Shown here: one piece after another, positions 1 through 6,197 of the stretch
Layout: every line of letters begins with the position of its first letter
How positions within the stretch are numbered: position 1 is the stretch's first letter
Assembly: GCA_026193125.1 (NCBI GenBank)
Contig: JAPHSC010000356.1
Span: 1 to 6,206, forward strand
Direction of reading: 5' to 3'
DNA from: Gammaproteobacteria bacterium
GTDB lineage: Bacteria; Pseudomonadota; Gammaproteobacteria; Steroidobacterales; BM003
Length of the DNA: 6,206 nt
The notes under the pieces: generated by a model
What the model was told of the DNA's origin: nothing
The model's input: the letters and a program-made list of their open reading frames with translations, nothing else
The model's database searches: none
Position numbers and translations under genes: made by a program

Positions 1-63
1 GCCGGTGGAAAACAGGACCGCGGCAAGCAAAAGCGAGGCCCGTGCGGATTGTGTGGTCTGCAT
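1..63 (-). CDS. N-terminus of an exported protein, cut by the window edge
   Basis: An open frame starts at an ATG (complement of 61-63) and continues without a stop to base 1, giving 21 residues, MQTTQSARASLLLAAVLFST then G. This reads as the start of a Sec signal peptide: a short polar n-region with one arginine (R8), then a hydrophobic run (residues 10-18). The cleavage site and mature protein lie outside the window, so function cannot be named. A GAGG (complement of 75-78) sits 11 nt upstream of the ATG, which is rather far for a ribosome binding site. No in-frame upstream ATG, GTG or TTG was seen in the codons nearest the start. The gene follows serA on the same strand after 161 nt. It is too short to stand out as an ORF, and the call rests on composition and position. 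Confidence 0.6.
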   Translation of the reverse strand, partial: MQTTQSARASLLLAAVLFSTG

Positions 64-224
64 GATATGGGCTGCCTCTGATTTATTTGGGGCGAGACCG
101 TGCTTGCGGAAAACCGGTAACACTCAGGACGCTAGGTGCGCGAGCCTGGCCCGGGACTACCGATAATGCAGGCGCCGGATTCTTGTGGTGCAAGATACGA
201 ATTCATACACAGACCAGGGCGCCA
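64..224. other. intergenic region between serA and the partial exported gene
   Basis: No gene is apparent. On the minus strand just after the serA stop there is a small inverted repeat, TCTTG-caccA-CAAGA (181-195, 5 bp stem), with no T-run after it, so it is not a convincing intrinsic terminator. A TTGCAC/CATTAT pair lies on the same strand with a 19 nt spacer and could be a weak promoter for the partial gene, but the match to consensus is poor. The region is long enough to hold a promoter for that gene. Confidence 0.4.
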
Positions 225-1454
225 TTAGTGCAGCAGACGTGTACGTATGGTGCCATTGATTTTCAACAGGGCGTCAACCAGGGGCCCGGCCTCCTCCAGC
301 TCCACGTCCATCACCACGTAGCCGATGTCACGGGATGTTTGCAGATACTGTGCCGCGATATTTACGCCTCGATCGGAAAACACTCTGTTGATTCGCTCCA
401 GCACGCCTGGAAGGTTTTGGTGTATGTGCAAGATTCTGCGCTTGTCATAGTGATCAGGAATCGCCACCTGCGGAAAATTCACGGCAGTCATGGTCGAACC
501 ATTGTCGCTGTATTTGACCAACTTGCCAGCCACTTCGAGGGCGATATTTTCCTGCGCCTCCTGCGTGCTGCCACCGACATGTGGCGTCAGTATTACATTG
601 TCGAACTCACGCAAGGGCGATACGAATTCATCCTCGTTTGCCTTGGGCTCAACCGGAAAAACGTCTACCGCGGCCCCACCAATATGGCCTGAGCGAAGGG
701 CGCTAACCAGTGCGTCGATATCCACCACGGTGCCGCGTGCGGCATTGATCAGGTAAGCGCCTTTTTTCATTTTCGCCAGTTCCCTGGCACCGATCATGTT
801 GCGCGTATCAGCGGTTTCCGGCACATGCAAAGAGACTACGTCTGCACTTCCCAGCAGTTCCTCCAGCCTGGCCACCGGACTTGCATTACCCAGCGGCAGC
901 TTGTTCTCAATATCGTAATAGCAAACCCGCATACCCATGCTTTCCGCCATGATGCCAAGTTGCGTGCCTATGTGACCGTAACCGATGATTCCCAGCGTTT
1001 TGCCGCGAATTTCATGGGCGTCTGTCGCCCACTTCTGCCAGACCCCTCTGTGGGCCTGGGCATTTTTCTCCGGGATACGGCGCATCAGGCAAATGATTTC
1101 CGCGAGCACGAGTTCGGCAACGCTGCGGGTATTGGAAAACGGCGCATTAAATACCGGCACCCCCATCTTCTCGGCGGCGCCCAGGTCCACCTGGTTGGTG
1201 CCTATACAGAAGCACCCCACCGCGGCCAGGCGCTTGGCCTGCTCCAGTACAGCAGCATTAATCTGGCTGCGCGAACGAATACCAAGAAAATGAACTGACT
1301 TGATCTTTTTAATCAATTCATCCTGGGGCAAGGCATGGGCGATGCGGGTGATATTTTTGTATCCCGCCTCTTGAAAGGACCGCACTGCAGAATCGTGCAC
1401 GCCTTCCAACAGCAATACGCGAATCTTGTCTTTGCTTAACGATAGTTTTTTCAT
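225..1454 (-). CDS. serA: D-3-phosphoglycerate dehydrogenase (EC 1.1.1.95)
   Basis: This cytosolic enzyme oxidises 3-phosphoglycerate to 3-phosphohydroxypyruvate with NAD+, the first committed step of L-serine synthesis. The 409 residues match the E. coli length (410) and align from the start (SLSKDKIRVLLLEGVH), which supports the ATG at 1454 although no strong Shine-Dalgarno precedes it. Order: N-terminal half of the substrate domain (about 1-108), NAD-binding Rossmann domain (about 109-298) with GYGHIG at 158-163, return to the substrate domain, then an ACT domain (about 340-409). Catalytic R240, E269 and H292 are all present (NAAR, PVEP, PHVGG). In the ACT domain H345, N347 and N365 match the serine-binding residues of the E. 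coli enzyme, so feedback inhibition by L-serine is expected. It follows the DUF1330 gene by 81 nt on the same strand. That gap shows no clear promoter, so separate or read-through transcription cannot be decided. Confidence 0.97.
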   Translation of the reverse strand: MKKLSLSKDKIRVLLLEGVHDSAVRSFQEAGYKNITRIAHALPQDELIKKIKSVHFLGIRSRSQINAAVLEQAKRLAAVGCFCIGTNQVDLGAAEKMGVPVFNAPFSNTRSVAELVLAEIICLMRRIPEKNAQAHRGVWQKWATDAHEIRGKTLGIIGYGHIGTQLGIMAESMGMRVCYYDIENKLPLGNASPVARLEELLGSADVVSLHVPETADTRNMIGARELAKMKKGAYLINAARGTVVDIDALVSALRSGHIGGAAVDVFPVEPKANEDEFVSPLREFDNVILTPHVGGSTQEAQENIALEVAGKLVKYSDNGSTMTAVNFPQVAIPDHYDKRRILHIHQNLPGVLERINRVFSDRGVNIAAQYLQTSRDIGYVVMDVELEEAGPLVDALLKINGTIRTRLLH

Positions 1455-1535
1455 GGTGATGCCAGTTCAAAGTGAGAAATAAGCCAGGTCCGCACCGTGC
1501 AAAAAACGGTCAGCCAGAAAACGCATCTGCCGGAT

Positions 1536-1835
1536 TCAGCTGCCCTCGAGCAGGATAAACTGGGCATCCGCTGCGTCCCTGCGCAGAGAAATGGCATGTT
1601 GATATTCGGGTGAATTATACCAGCGACGGGCCGCCTCCAGATCAGGAAACTCGAGCAACACCACGCGACCGGTCTCGGCCTGGCCCTCGAGGGTTTCCAG
1701 TAAACCGCCACGGGCTAGAAAATGCCCTCCGTACCGCACCACCGCTGGTCCCGAGTGCTGCTTGTATTCTTCGTACGCCTCCGGATCGGTTACCGAGGCG
1801 CGAACGATTACGTAGGCTTTCGAACTCACTGCCAT
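1536..1835 (-). CDS. DUF1330 family protein
   Basis: A 99-residue cytosolic protein with the hallmarks of DUF1330: an AYVIVRASVTDPEAYEEY opening (7-24), YGGHFLARGG (35-44), ETLEG (47-51), VVLLEFPDLEAARRWYNSPEYQ (58-79) and a closing FILLEG. The family adopts a small ferredoxin-like (dimeric alpha/beta barrel) fold, and its biochemical role is not established. The length is normal. The ATG at 1835 directly follows the TGA of the MDR gene, and the AGGAG lies only 3 nt upstream of it. A GTG two codons later (complement of 1827-1829) has a better 9 nt spacing and would give 97 residues starting VSSKAYVIV, so the start is uncertain by two codons. The adjacency indicates co-expression with the MDR oxidoreductase, perhaps as an accessory or monooxygenase-like partner, which is inference. 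Confidence 0.9.
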   Translation of the reverse strand: MAVSSKAYVIVRASVTDPEAYEEYKQHSGPAVVRYGGHFLARGGLLETLEGQAETGRVVLLEFPDLEAARRWYNSPEYQHAISLRRDAADAQFILLEGS

Positions 1836-2828
1836 TCACTCCTGACCGGGATCGGTCATGGTCAATACTACTTTCCCAACGGCCTTCCGGTTCTGCAACG
1901 AAAGAAAGCCTTTTTCAAATTGTTCCAGCGGGTAAGACTCCCTGATTACCGGTCTCAGCTTCCCTTCCGCAATCCAGGCAAGCAATTGACGGAAACCTGC
2001 GGCGGCTCCCGCAGGATCCCGCTGCACCCAGGCGCCCCAAAACACGCCTATGGCGCTGGCGCCCTTGAGCAGCAGCAGATTTAACGGTAATGCGGGAATA
2101 GCGCCGCCTGCGAAACCCACCACCAGGTAGCGCCCGCCCCAGGCAAGGCTGCGTACAGAGGGCTCCGCCAGCTCAGCTCCGACAGGATCGTAAACTACAT
2201 CCACGCCCTTGCCATCAGTGATTTGCTTCACCTTGCTGCGCAAATCCTCGCTACGATAATTCACGGTCGCAACGGCACCGGCCTTCCGCGCGGCGGCCAG
2301 TTTCTCGTCACTGCCAGCGGCGGCAATCACACGGGCCCCCATCAACTTGCCCAGCTCAACCGCCGCCAGACCGACACCGCCGGCCGCACCCAGCACCAGC
2401 AGGGTTTCCCCCACTTGCAAGCTGGCTTGTTCTCTCAAGGCATAGAAAGAGGTCCCGTAGGCCGTGGCAATGCTCGCTGCCAAAGGCATGGGAAGGCTGT
2501 CTGGAATGGGTATTACACGCTGTGCGTCGGCGACTACTTCCTCGGCGAAAGCACCCGTGCCGCACAGGGCAATGGCCGCCTGGCCCGGCTTGAGATGGCT
2601 GACACCCTCTCCCACCTCCATAATTCTGCCGGCTGCCTCGGCGCCCGGTACGAAGGGCAGCTCGGGACGATCCTGGTATTGACCACGGATAATCAGGGTG
2701 TCGAGAAAATTGAAGGCCGCTGCATGAACCGAGAGCCTGACCTGGCCGGGTCCGACAGCTGGAGAAGCCACTTCCTGCAGACGCAGTTTGTCCGGCCCTC
2801 CCAACTCATGACACATTACTGCTCGCAC
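1836..2828 (-). CDS. NADPH:quinone oxidoreductase-type zinc-free MDR protein
   Basis: A medium-chain dehydrogenase/reductase of the quinone oxidoreductase (zeta-crystallin, COG0604) group, expected to use NADPH to reduce quinones or alpha,beta-unsaturated carbonyls in the cytosol. I chose the GTG at 2828 (330 residues, starting VRAVMCHELGGP) because AAAGGAG lies 7 nt upstream and family members begin with this strand. The longer 348-residue frame from the ATG at 2882 adds 18 residues unlike the family. From the GTG start: GroES-like domain (about 1-115, PGAEAAGRI at 61-69), then a Rossmann domain with GAAGGVG (147-153), the AxxGxxG nucleotide-binding pattern, and YDPVG at 213-217. The catalytic and structural zinc cysteines of alcohol dehydrogenases are absent (only C6 and C89). 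Its TGA abuts the DUF1330 start. The physiological substrate cannot be told from sequence. Confidence 0.92.
   Translation of the reverse strand: MRAVMCHELGGPDKLRLQEVASPAVGPGQVRLSVHAAAFNFLDTLIIRGQYQDRPELPFVPGAEAAGRIMEVGEGVSHLKPGQAAIALCGTGAFAEEVVADAQRVIPIPDSLPMPLAASIATAYGTSFYALREQASLQVGETLLVLGAAGGVGLAAVELGKLMGARVIAAAGSDEKLAAARKAGAVATVNYRSEDLRSKVKQITDGKGVDVVYDPVGAELAEPSVRSLAWGGRYLVVGFAGGAIPALPLNLLLLKGASAIGVFWGAWVQRDPAGAAAGFRQLLAWIAEGKLRPVIRESYPLEQFEKGFLSLQNRKAVGKVVLTMTDPGQE
1839..1843 (-). promoter_or_regulatory. ribosome binding site of the DUF1330 gene, inside the MDR gene
   Basis: On the minus strand AGGAG is formed by the last two sense codons of the MDR gene (CAG GAG, residues Q-E), followed by its TGA and immediately by ATG. 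Spacing is 3 nt to this ATG and 9 nt to the GTG two codons on. The signal being embedded in the upstream gene's final codons implies translational coupling, and the spacing favours the GTG start. Confidence 0.65.
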
Positions 2829-2835
2829 GCCTGCT

Positions 2836-2842
2836 CTCCTTT
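2836..2842 (-). promoter_or_regulatory. ribosome binding site that fixes a GTG start for the MDR gene
   Basis: The minus strand reads AAAGGAG, then 7 nt, then GTG-CGA-GCA-GTA-ATG. The in-frame ATGs at 2882 and 2849 have no comparable signal at the right distance. The ATG after the GTG (2816) falls inside the conserved first beta strand, so it would truncate the fold. Confidence 0.75.
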
Positions 2843-2855
2843 GGCCCATAACAGG

Positions 2856-2882
2856 ATTATGCTCCGGTCCGCCAGCGGTCAC
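2856..2882 (-). promoter_or_regulatory. candidate sigma-70 promoter for the MDR-DUF1330 pair
   Basis: On the minus strand a CATAAT (-10-like, five of six matches, complement of 2856-2861) is preceded after a short 15 nt spacer by GTGACC (four of six matches to TTGACA, complement of 2877-2882). Transcription would begin near 2849 and give a leader of about 20 nt carrying the AAAGGAG. This would place the ATG at 2882 upstream of the transcript, in line with the GTG start. The spacer is below the usual 16-18 nt, so this is tentative. Confidence 0.3.
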
Positions 2883-2939
2883 ACCCCGGCGTAATTTGAA
2901 TTAGCCAGGATGCAAGCTGAAATGTCCTCCAGGGGTGGC

Positions 2940-2951
2940 AAGCCGCGGCTT
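2940..2951. repeat. 12-bp perfect dyad between the PQQ dehydrogenase and MDR genes
   Basis: AAGCCGCGGCTT is a perfect palindrome located 34 nt beyond the dehydrogenase stop and about 58 nt upstream of the candidate -10 of the MDR gene. It could be an operator half-site pair or part of a transcript hairpin (4 bp stem with a CGCG loop). A GC-rich palindrome of this size can also occur by chance. Confidence 0.3.
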
Positions 2952-2964
2952 CGGCAGTCCCTCT

Positions 2965-2979
2965 GGGCCCGGCTGGCCC
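2965..2979 (-). terminator. weak GC hairpin just after the PQQ dehydrogenase stop
   Basis: On the minus strand GGGCC-AGCCG-GGCCC begins 5 nt after the TAG, forming a 5 bp all-GC stem with a 5 nt loop. No T-run follows, so it does not meet the definition of an intrinsic terminator. It might protect the 3' end or cause pausing, and read-through into the MDR gene remains possible. Confidence 0.25.
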
Positions 2980-2984
2980 TGTGC

Positions 2985-5165
2985 CTACTCGCCCACGGTC
3001 GCCTGCTGCGCCCAGGCGTTCTGCGCCCGATCAATGATATAGGCATGGATTCCATCCACTTCCTCGGCGCTCAGGATCTGGCCAAATGGCGGCATGCCTG
3101 ACTTGGAGCGGGCGCCCCCCAGGACAATTGCGTAAAAATCCTGGTGGGTCTGGCTGTTCATATAGCGCAAATCAGGCAGGATTCCGCCACCTACAGCGCT
3201 TTCTCCATGACACATCGCGCAGCGCAGGTGATAGTCCTTTTTGCCCCGGGCCAGAATTTCTGCATCCACCTTCTGCTCCGGCGGTTCCGGCAGCACTTGT
3301 TCCAGCCTCACCGGCGGCGCCAGGATCGCGTCACCATCCAGCTTGAACACCAGTAATTCATTCACCGGTTCGTTCGAGGGCGGATAGGCGGAACCGAAGA
3401 ACAAGGGGAAGGTGCCACCCCAACCGGCCATGACGGCCACGTATTGCACGCCGTCGACCCGGTAAGTGATTGGGGCCGCTACGATACCCGTCTGCGCAGA
3501 AAACTCCCACAAGCGTTCACCGTTGTCTGCACGGTAGGCGGAGAACTGCCCACCCGGCGTGCCCTGGAACAGCAAATTCCCACCGGTCGTCAGCAGTCCC
3601 CCGTTCCAGGGACCGGGGTGATCGACGTGGAAGGCCTCCTTCTGAGTGACCGGGTTCCAGGCGATGATACGGCCCTTGATCATGGCTGCCAGCTGTTTAG
3701 CCACCTCCGGATCCTCGGGGGTTGCCGACAGGCTGCCATCCACGCCCAGGTTCCAGTATCCCGGTGCGTATTTGAAGGTCTCATCCTTGCCGTAGACAAA
3801 GGGGAATTCCTGGGCCGGAATATAGACCAACCCGGTGTCCGGGCTGTAGCTCATGGGATGCCAGTTATGGCCACCGAATGGTGATGGCAGGGCAAAGCTG
3901 GGCGCATCGGCAAATCGGGCGCCAGGAGTCTCCACAGGCCGGCCGGTCTCCATATCAATATGGCTCGCCCAGGTAGTCTGGACAAAGTTGCTGGCTGAAA
4001 TCAGCTCTCCGGTCTGTCTGTCCAAGACATAAAAGAACCCGTTCTTTGGCGCCTGCATGATGACCTTCCGCAGCTGCCCGCCGATCTCCAGGTCAGTAAG
4101 AATCATGTGCTGGGTGGCGGTGTAATCCCAGCTGTCTCCAGGCGTGGTCTGGTAATGCCACACATAGGCACCCGTGTCGGGCTTGAGGGCGACGATGGAG
4201 GACAGGAACAGGTTATCGCCACCTCCAGGACTGCGTATGTGGCGGCTCCAGGGCGAGCCGTTGCCGACCCCCACGTACAACAAATCCAGTTCCGGGTCAT
4301 AGGCCATGGAGTCCCAAACGGTGCCGCCACCGCCTATCTTCCACCACTCGCCACCCTTCCAGGTATCCGCAGCACCTTGCAAAACCTCGGATTCAAAGGG
4401 TAGTGAGGGATCTCCGGGGACCGTGTAAAAGCGCCAGGCCTGCTGGCCGCTATCGGCGTCGTAGGCGCTGACATAGCCACGCACACCCAGCTCGGCGCCG
4501 CCGTTACCGATTATGACCTTGCCCTTTACCACCCTGGGTGCCCCGGTGATGGTGTACGGCCGCTCGGGATCAGTGGTCTGGGTGCTCCAGCGCATCTCGC
4601 CGGTGCTGGCATCCAGTGCGACCAGGCGACCGTCCAGGGTGGCCACGAATATCTTGTCGCCCCAGGCAGCTACCCCGCGGTTGACCACGTCACAACAGGC
4701 ATAACGGGCCCATTCGGTCGGCACCTTGGGGTCGTAGGTCCAGAGTAACTCGCCGCTTGCCGCATTCATGGCATAGACAATGCTCCAGGGACCGGTGGTA
4801 TACAGCACGCCATCAACCACCAGCGGAGTCGCCTCGGTGCCGCGACGGGTCGGCAACCGGTAAGACCAGGCCAGACCGAGGCGCCCGACGTTGGCCGCAT
4901 CAATCTGCTTCAGCGGACTGTAACGTTGTTCATCGTAGGTACGACCATGGCCCAGCCAGACGTCAGGTTCGGAACCGGCCTTGACCAGGCGCTCGTCGCT
5001 CACGCCATGGCCGGCGGTGACCCCGCCAGCCCCCTGCGTTGTGGGGGACGTGCTTTCCGGAGCTTTGCTACAGGCGCCCAGCAACGCCAACAGCGACAGG
5101 AGCGCCAAAGGTTTCGCCGCGGCCCTGGCGGGTATCGCGAAAAGGGTATGCGGAACACCAAACAT
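2985..5165 (-). CDS. PQQ-dependent alcohol dehydrogenase with C-terminal cytochrome c, predicted lipoprotein
   Basis: A type II quinohemoprotein alcohol dehydrogenase that oxidises alcohols in the periplasm with PQQ and passes electrons through heme c to the respiratory chain. The 726 residues contain: an export signal ending in the lipobox LGAC (C32); an eight-bladed propeller (about 60-612) with the vicinal cysteine pair C157-C158 (YACCDVVNRG), calcium/PQQ ligands E225 (NGGAEL) and N302 (GVGNGSPW), and the catalytic aspartate D347 (GDSWDYTATQ); and a cytochrome c domain (about 632-715) with CAMCH (C649-H653) and probable axial M691 (GMPPF). All key residues are intact, so an active enzyme is expected. 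Serine after the lipid cysteine predicts outer membrane sorting. GGAGG 6 nt upstream fixes the ATG despite a long n-region. It follows the hydrolase gene by 48 nt. No PQQ synthesis, azurin or cytochrome partner gene is in the window. The substrate (ethanol, longer alcohols or other) is not predictable. Confidence 0.95.
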   Translation of the reverse strand: MFGVPHTLFAIPARAAAKPLALLSLLALLGACSKAPESTSPTTQGAGGVTAGHGVSDERLVKAGSEPDVWLGHGRTYDEQRYSPLKQIDAANVGRLGLAWSYRLPTRRGTEATPLVVDGVLYTTGPWSIVYAMNAASGELLWTYDPKVPTEWARYACCDVVNRGVAAWGDKIFVATLDGRLVALDASTGEMRWSTQTTDPERPYTITGAPRVVKGKVIIGNGGAELGVRGYVSAYDADSGQQAWRFYTVPGDPSLPFESEVLQGAADTWKGGEWWKIGGGGTVWDSMAYDPELDLLYVGVGNGSPWSRHIRSPGGGDNLFLSSIVALKPDTGAYVWHYQTTPGDSWDYTATQHMILTDLEIGGQLRKVIMQAPKNGFFYVLDRQTGELISASNFVQTTWASHIDMETGRPVETPGARFADAPSFALPSPFGGHNWHPMSYSPDTGLVYIPAQEFPFVYGKDETFKYAPGYWNLGVDGSLSATPEDPEVAKQLAAMIKGRIIAWNPVTQKEAFHVDHPGPWNGGLLTTGGNLLFQGTPGGQFSAYRADNGERLWEFSAQTGIVAAPITYRVDGVQYVAVMAGWGGTFPLFFGSAYPPSNEPVNELLVFKLDGDAILAPPVRLEQVLPEPPEQKVDAEILARGKKDYHLRCAMCHGESAVGGGILPDLRYMNSQTHQDFYAIVLGGARSKSGMPPFGQILSAEEVDGIHAYIIDRAQNAWAQQATVGE

Positions 5166-5171
5166 ATTCTT

Positions 5172-5176
5172 CCTCC
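5172..5176 (-). promoter_or_regulatory. strong ribosome binding site of the PQQ dehydrogenase gene
   Basis: GGAGG on the minus strand stands 6 nt before the ATG at 5165. This matters because the predicted signal has an unusually long n-region (about 18 residues before the hydrophobic stretch) and no internal ATG exists there, so the site confirms the long N-terminus. Confidence 0.8.
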
Positions 5177-5182
5177 AAACCG

Positions 5183-5203
5183 TCGTTACTATCTTCTCGT
5201 TAC
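5183..5203. repeat. 7-bp direct repeat in the hydrolase-dehydrogenase gap
   Basis: TCGTTAC occurs twice in direct orientation with 7 nt between the copies (a 14 nt period), or GTAACGA on the transcribed strand, within the 48 nt gap just upstream of the dehydrogenase ribosome binding site. It may be a regulator site or a mere coincidence. No promoter hexamers were recognised around it. Confidence 0.3.
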
Positions 5204-5213
5204 CCGAACGCGA

Positions 5214-6197
5214 TTAGTGCGCCTGCCTGACTACCTGGTCAATCGCCCCAAAAATACTGTTTCCAGCACTATCCAGCATTTCAATCCGCACGCGATCTCC
5301 AAACTTCATAAAGGGTGTGCGTGGCTTGCCCTCCGCGATGGTTTCGAGCATACGCACTTCGGCCAGGCAACTCGAACCAAGACTGCGATCGTAATTCGAA
5401 ACGGTACCCGAACCAATAATTGATCCTGCCCCCAGTCTCCTGGTCAGGGTCACGTGCTGCACCAGGCGGGGAAAATCAAAGGTCATATCCACGCCGGCGT
5501 TGGGTTTGCCCAGTAGTTTTTCATTCAAATGGGTCAGCAAAGGCAGGTGTATCTTGCCACCGTCCCAGGCCTCACCCAATTCGTCAGGGGTGACCGCCAC
5601 CGGTGAGAAAGCCGACGCAGGTTTGGATTGATAGAAGCCGAAACCCTTGGCCAGTTCCCCGGGTATAAGGTTGCGCAGACTGACGTCATTCACCAGCATC
5701 AGCAACTTGATGTGTCCTCTGGCGGCGCTCGCATCGGTGCCCATGGGTACGTCATCGGTAATCACTGCGACCTCGGCCTCCATATCAATGCCAAACTCCT
5801 CGCTGGGCACGAGGATGGGATCGCGCGGACCGCTAAAATCATCTGCTCCGCCCTGGTAAACCAGCGGTTCGTGCCAAAACGTCTCAGGCATCTCAGCACC
5901 GCGTGCCTTGCGCACGAGCTCTACGTGATTCACGTAGGCACTGCCGTCCACCCAGTGAAAAGCCCTTGGCAACGGAGAGCTCACCTTGGCCTGCTCAAAC
6001 ACAAACGCGTTCTCGATCTCACCGGCACTCAAGCGTGCGTAAACCTCTTGCAGAGGGCCCGCGCAATCCTGCCAGTTGTCCAGCGCCGCCTGCAAGGTCG
6101 CCGCAATGTCCGGCACACTGCAGGCGGAACGCAGATCGCGGCTGACGACGACCAGGCTGCCGTCTCTTCCGGTGGATTTCATGCTTGCCAGTTTCAT
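5214..6197 (-). CDS. fumarylacetoacetate hydrolase family protein
   Basis: Probably cytosolic fumarylacetoacetase, which splits 4-fumarylacetoacetate into fumarate and acetoacetate at the end of tyrosine/homogentisate degradation. The 327 residues correspond to the short bacterial form: a small N-terminal domain (about 1-78) followed by the FAH catalytic fold. Metal ligands are likely E140 and E142 (DMEAEVAVI) and D171 (VNDVSLRNLIP), with K192 (QSKP) in the place of the active-site lysine. GSGTVSN (262-268) and E280 follow the family's C-terminal pattern. The start MKLASMKSTGRDGSLVVVSR matches related proteins, and GGAG (complement of 6202-6205) lies 4 nt upstream. Homogentisate dioxygenase, maleylacetoacetate isomerase or hydroxyphenylpyruvate dioxygenase genes are not visible and would be expected beyond the right edge if the pathway assignment holds. 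It could instead act on another acylpyruvate-like substrate. Confidence 0.88.
   Translation of the reverse strand: MKLASMKSTGRDGSLVVVSRDLRSACSVPDIAATLQAALDNWQDCAGPLQEVYARLSAGEIENAFVFEQAKVSSPLPRAFHWVDGSAYVNHVELVRKARGAEMPETFWHEPLVYQGGADDFSGPRDPILVPSEEFGIDMEAEVAVITDDVPMGTDASAARGHIKLLMLVNDVSLRNLIPGELAKGFGFYQSKPASAFSPVAVTPDELGEAWDGGKIHLPLLTHLNEKLLGKPNAGVDMTFDFPRLVQHVTLTRRLGAGSIIGSGTVSNYDRSLGSSCLAEVRMLETIAEGKPRTPFMKFGDRVRIEMLDSAGNSIFGAIDQVVRQAH

Noticed and set aside
181..195. Small inverted repeat TCTTG/CAAGA downstream of serA as a terminator
   Set aside because: The stem is only 5 bp with two or three GC pairs and no T-run follows on the transcribed strand, so chance is a sufficient explanation.
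87..692. A 201-codon open frame on the plus strand
   Set aside because: Most of it is antisense to serA, whose protein is unmistakable. The translation shows no recognisable family and is the usual shadow frame of GC-rich coding DNA.
1486..1508. GCACCGTGC followed by six A on the plus strand, resembling a terminator
   Set aside because: The stem would have a one-base loop, and on the transcribed minus strand the T-run precedes instead of following the dyad. It cannot act as an intrinsic terminator for these genes.
1455..1535. A possible serA promoter (TTGCAC followed by TATTTC)
   Set aside because: Only about half of each hexamer matches consensus and the spacer is 15 nt. The gap may hold a promoter but I cannot place it.
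1451..1711. An 86-codon minus-strand frame joining the DUF1330 and serA genes
   Set aside because: It is an alternative frame inside the DUF1330 gene that runs through the gap to overlap the serA start by 4 nt. Its Cys/Trp/Arg-rich translation is not protein-like.
2223..2894. A 223-codon plus-strand open frame opposite the MDR gene
   Set aside because: It is antisense to a well-supported enzyme gene, its composition (rich in Gln, His, Arg and Gly) is typical of a reverse-frame shadow, and it lacks a credible domain.
4926..5423. A plus-strand open frame spanning the dehydrogenase-hydrolase gap
   Set aside because: It overlaps the 5' end of one real gene and the 3' end of another on the opposite strand and resembles no known protein.
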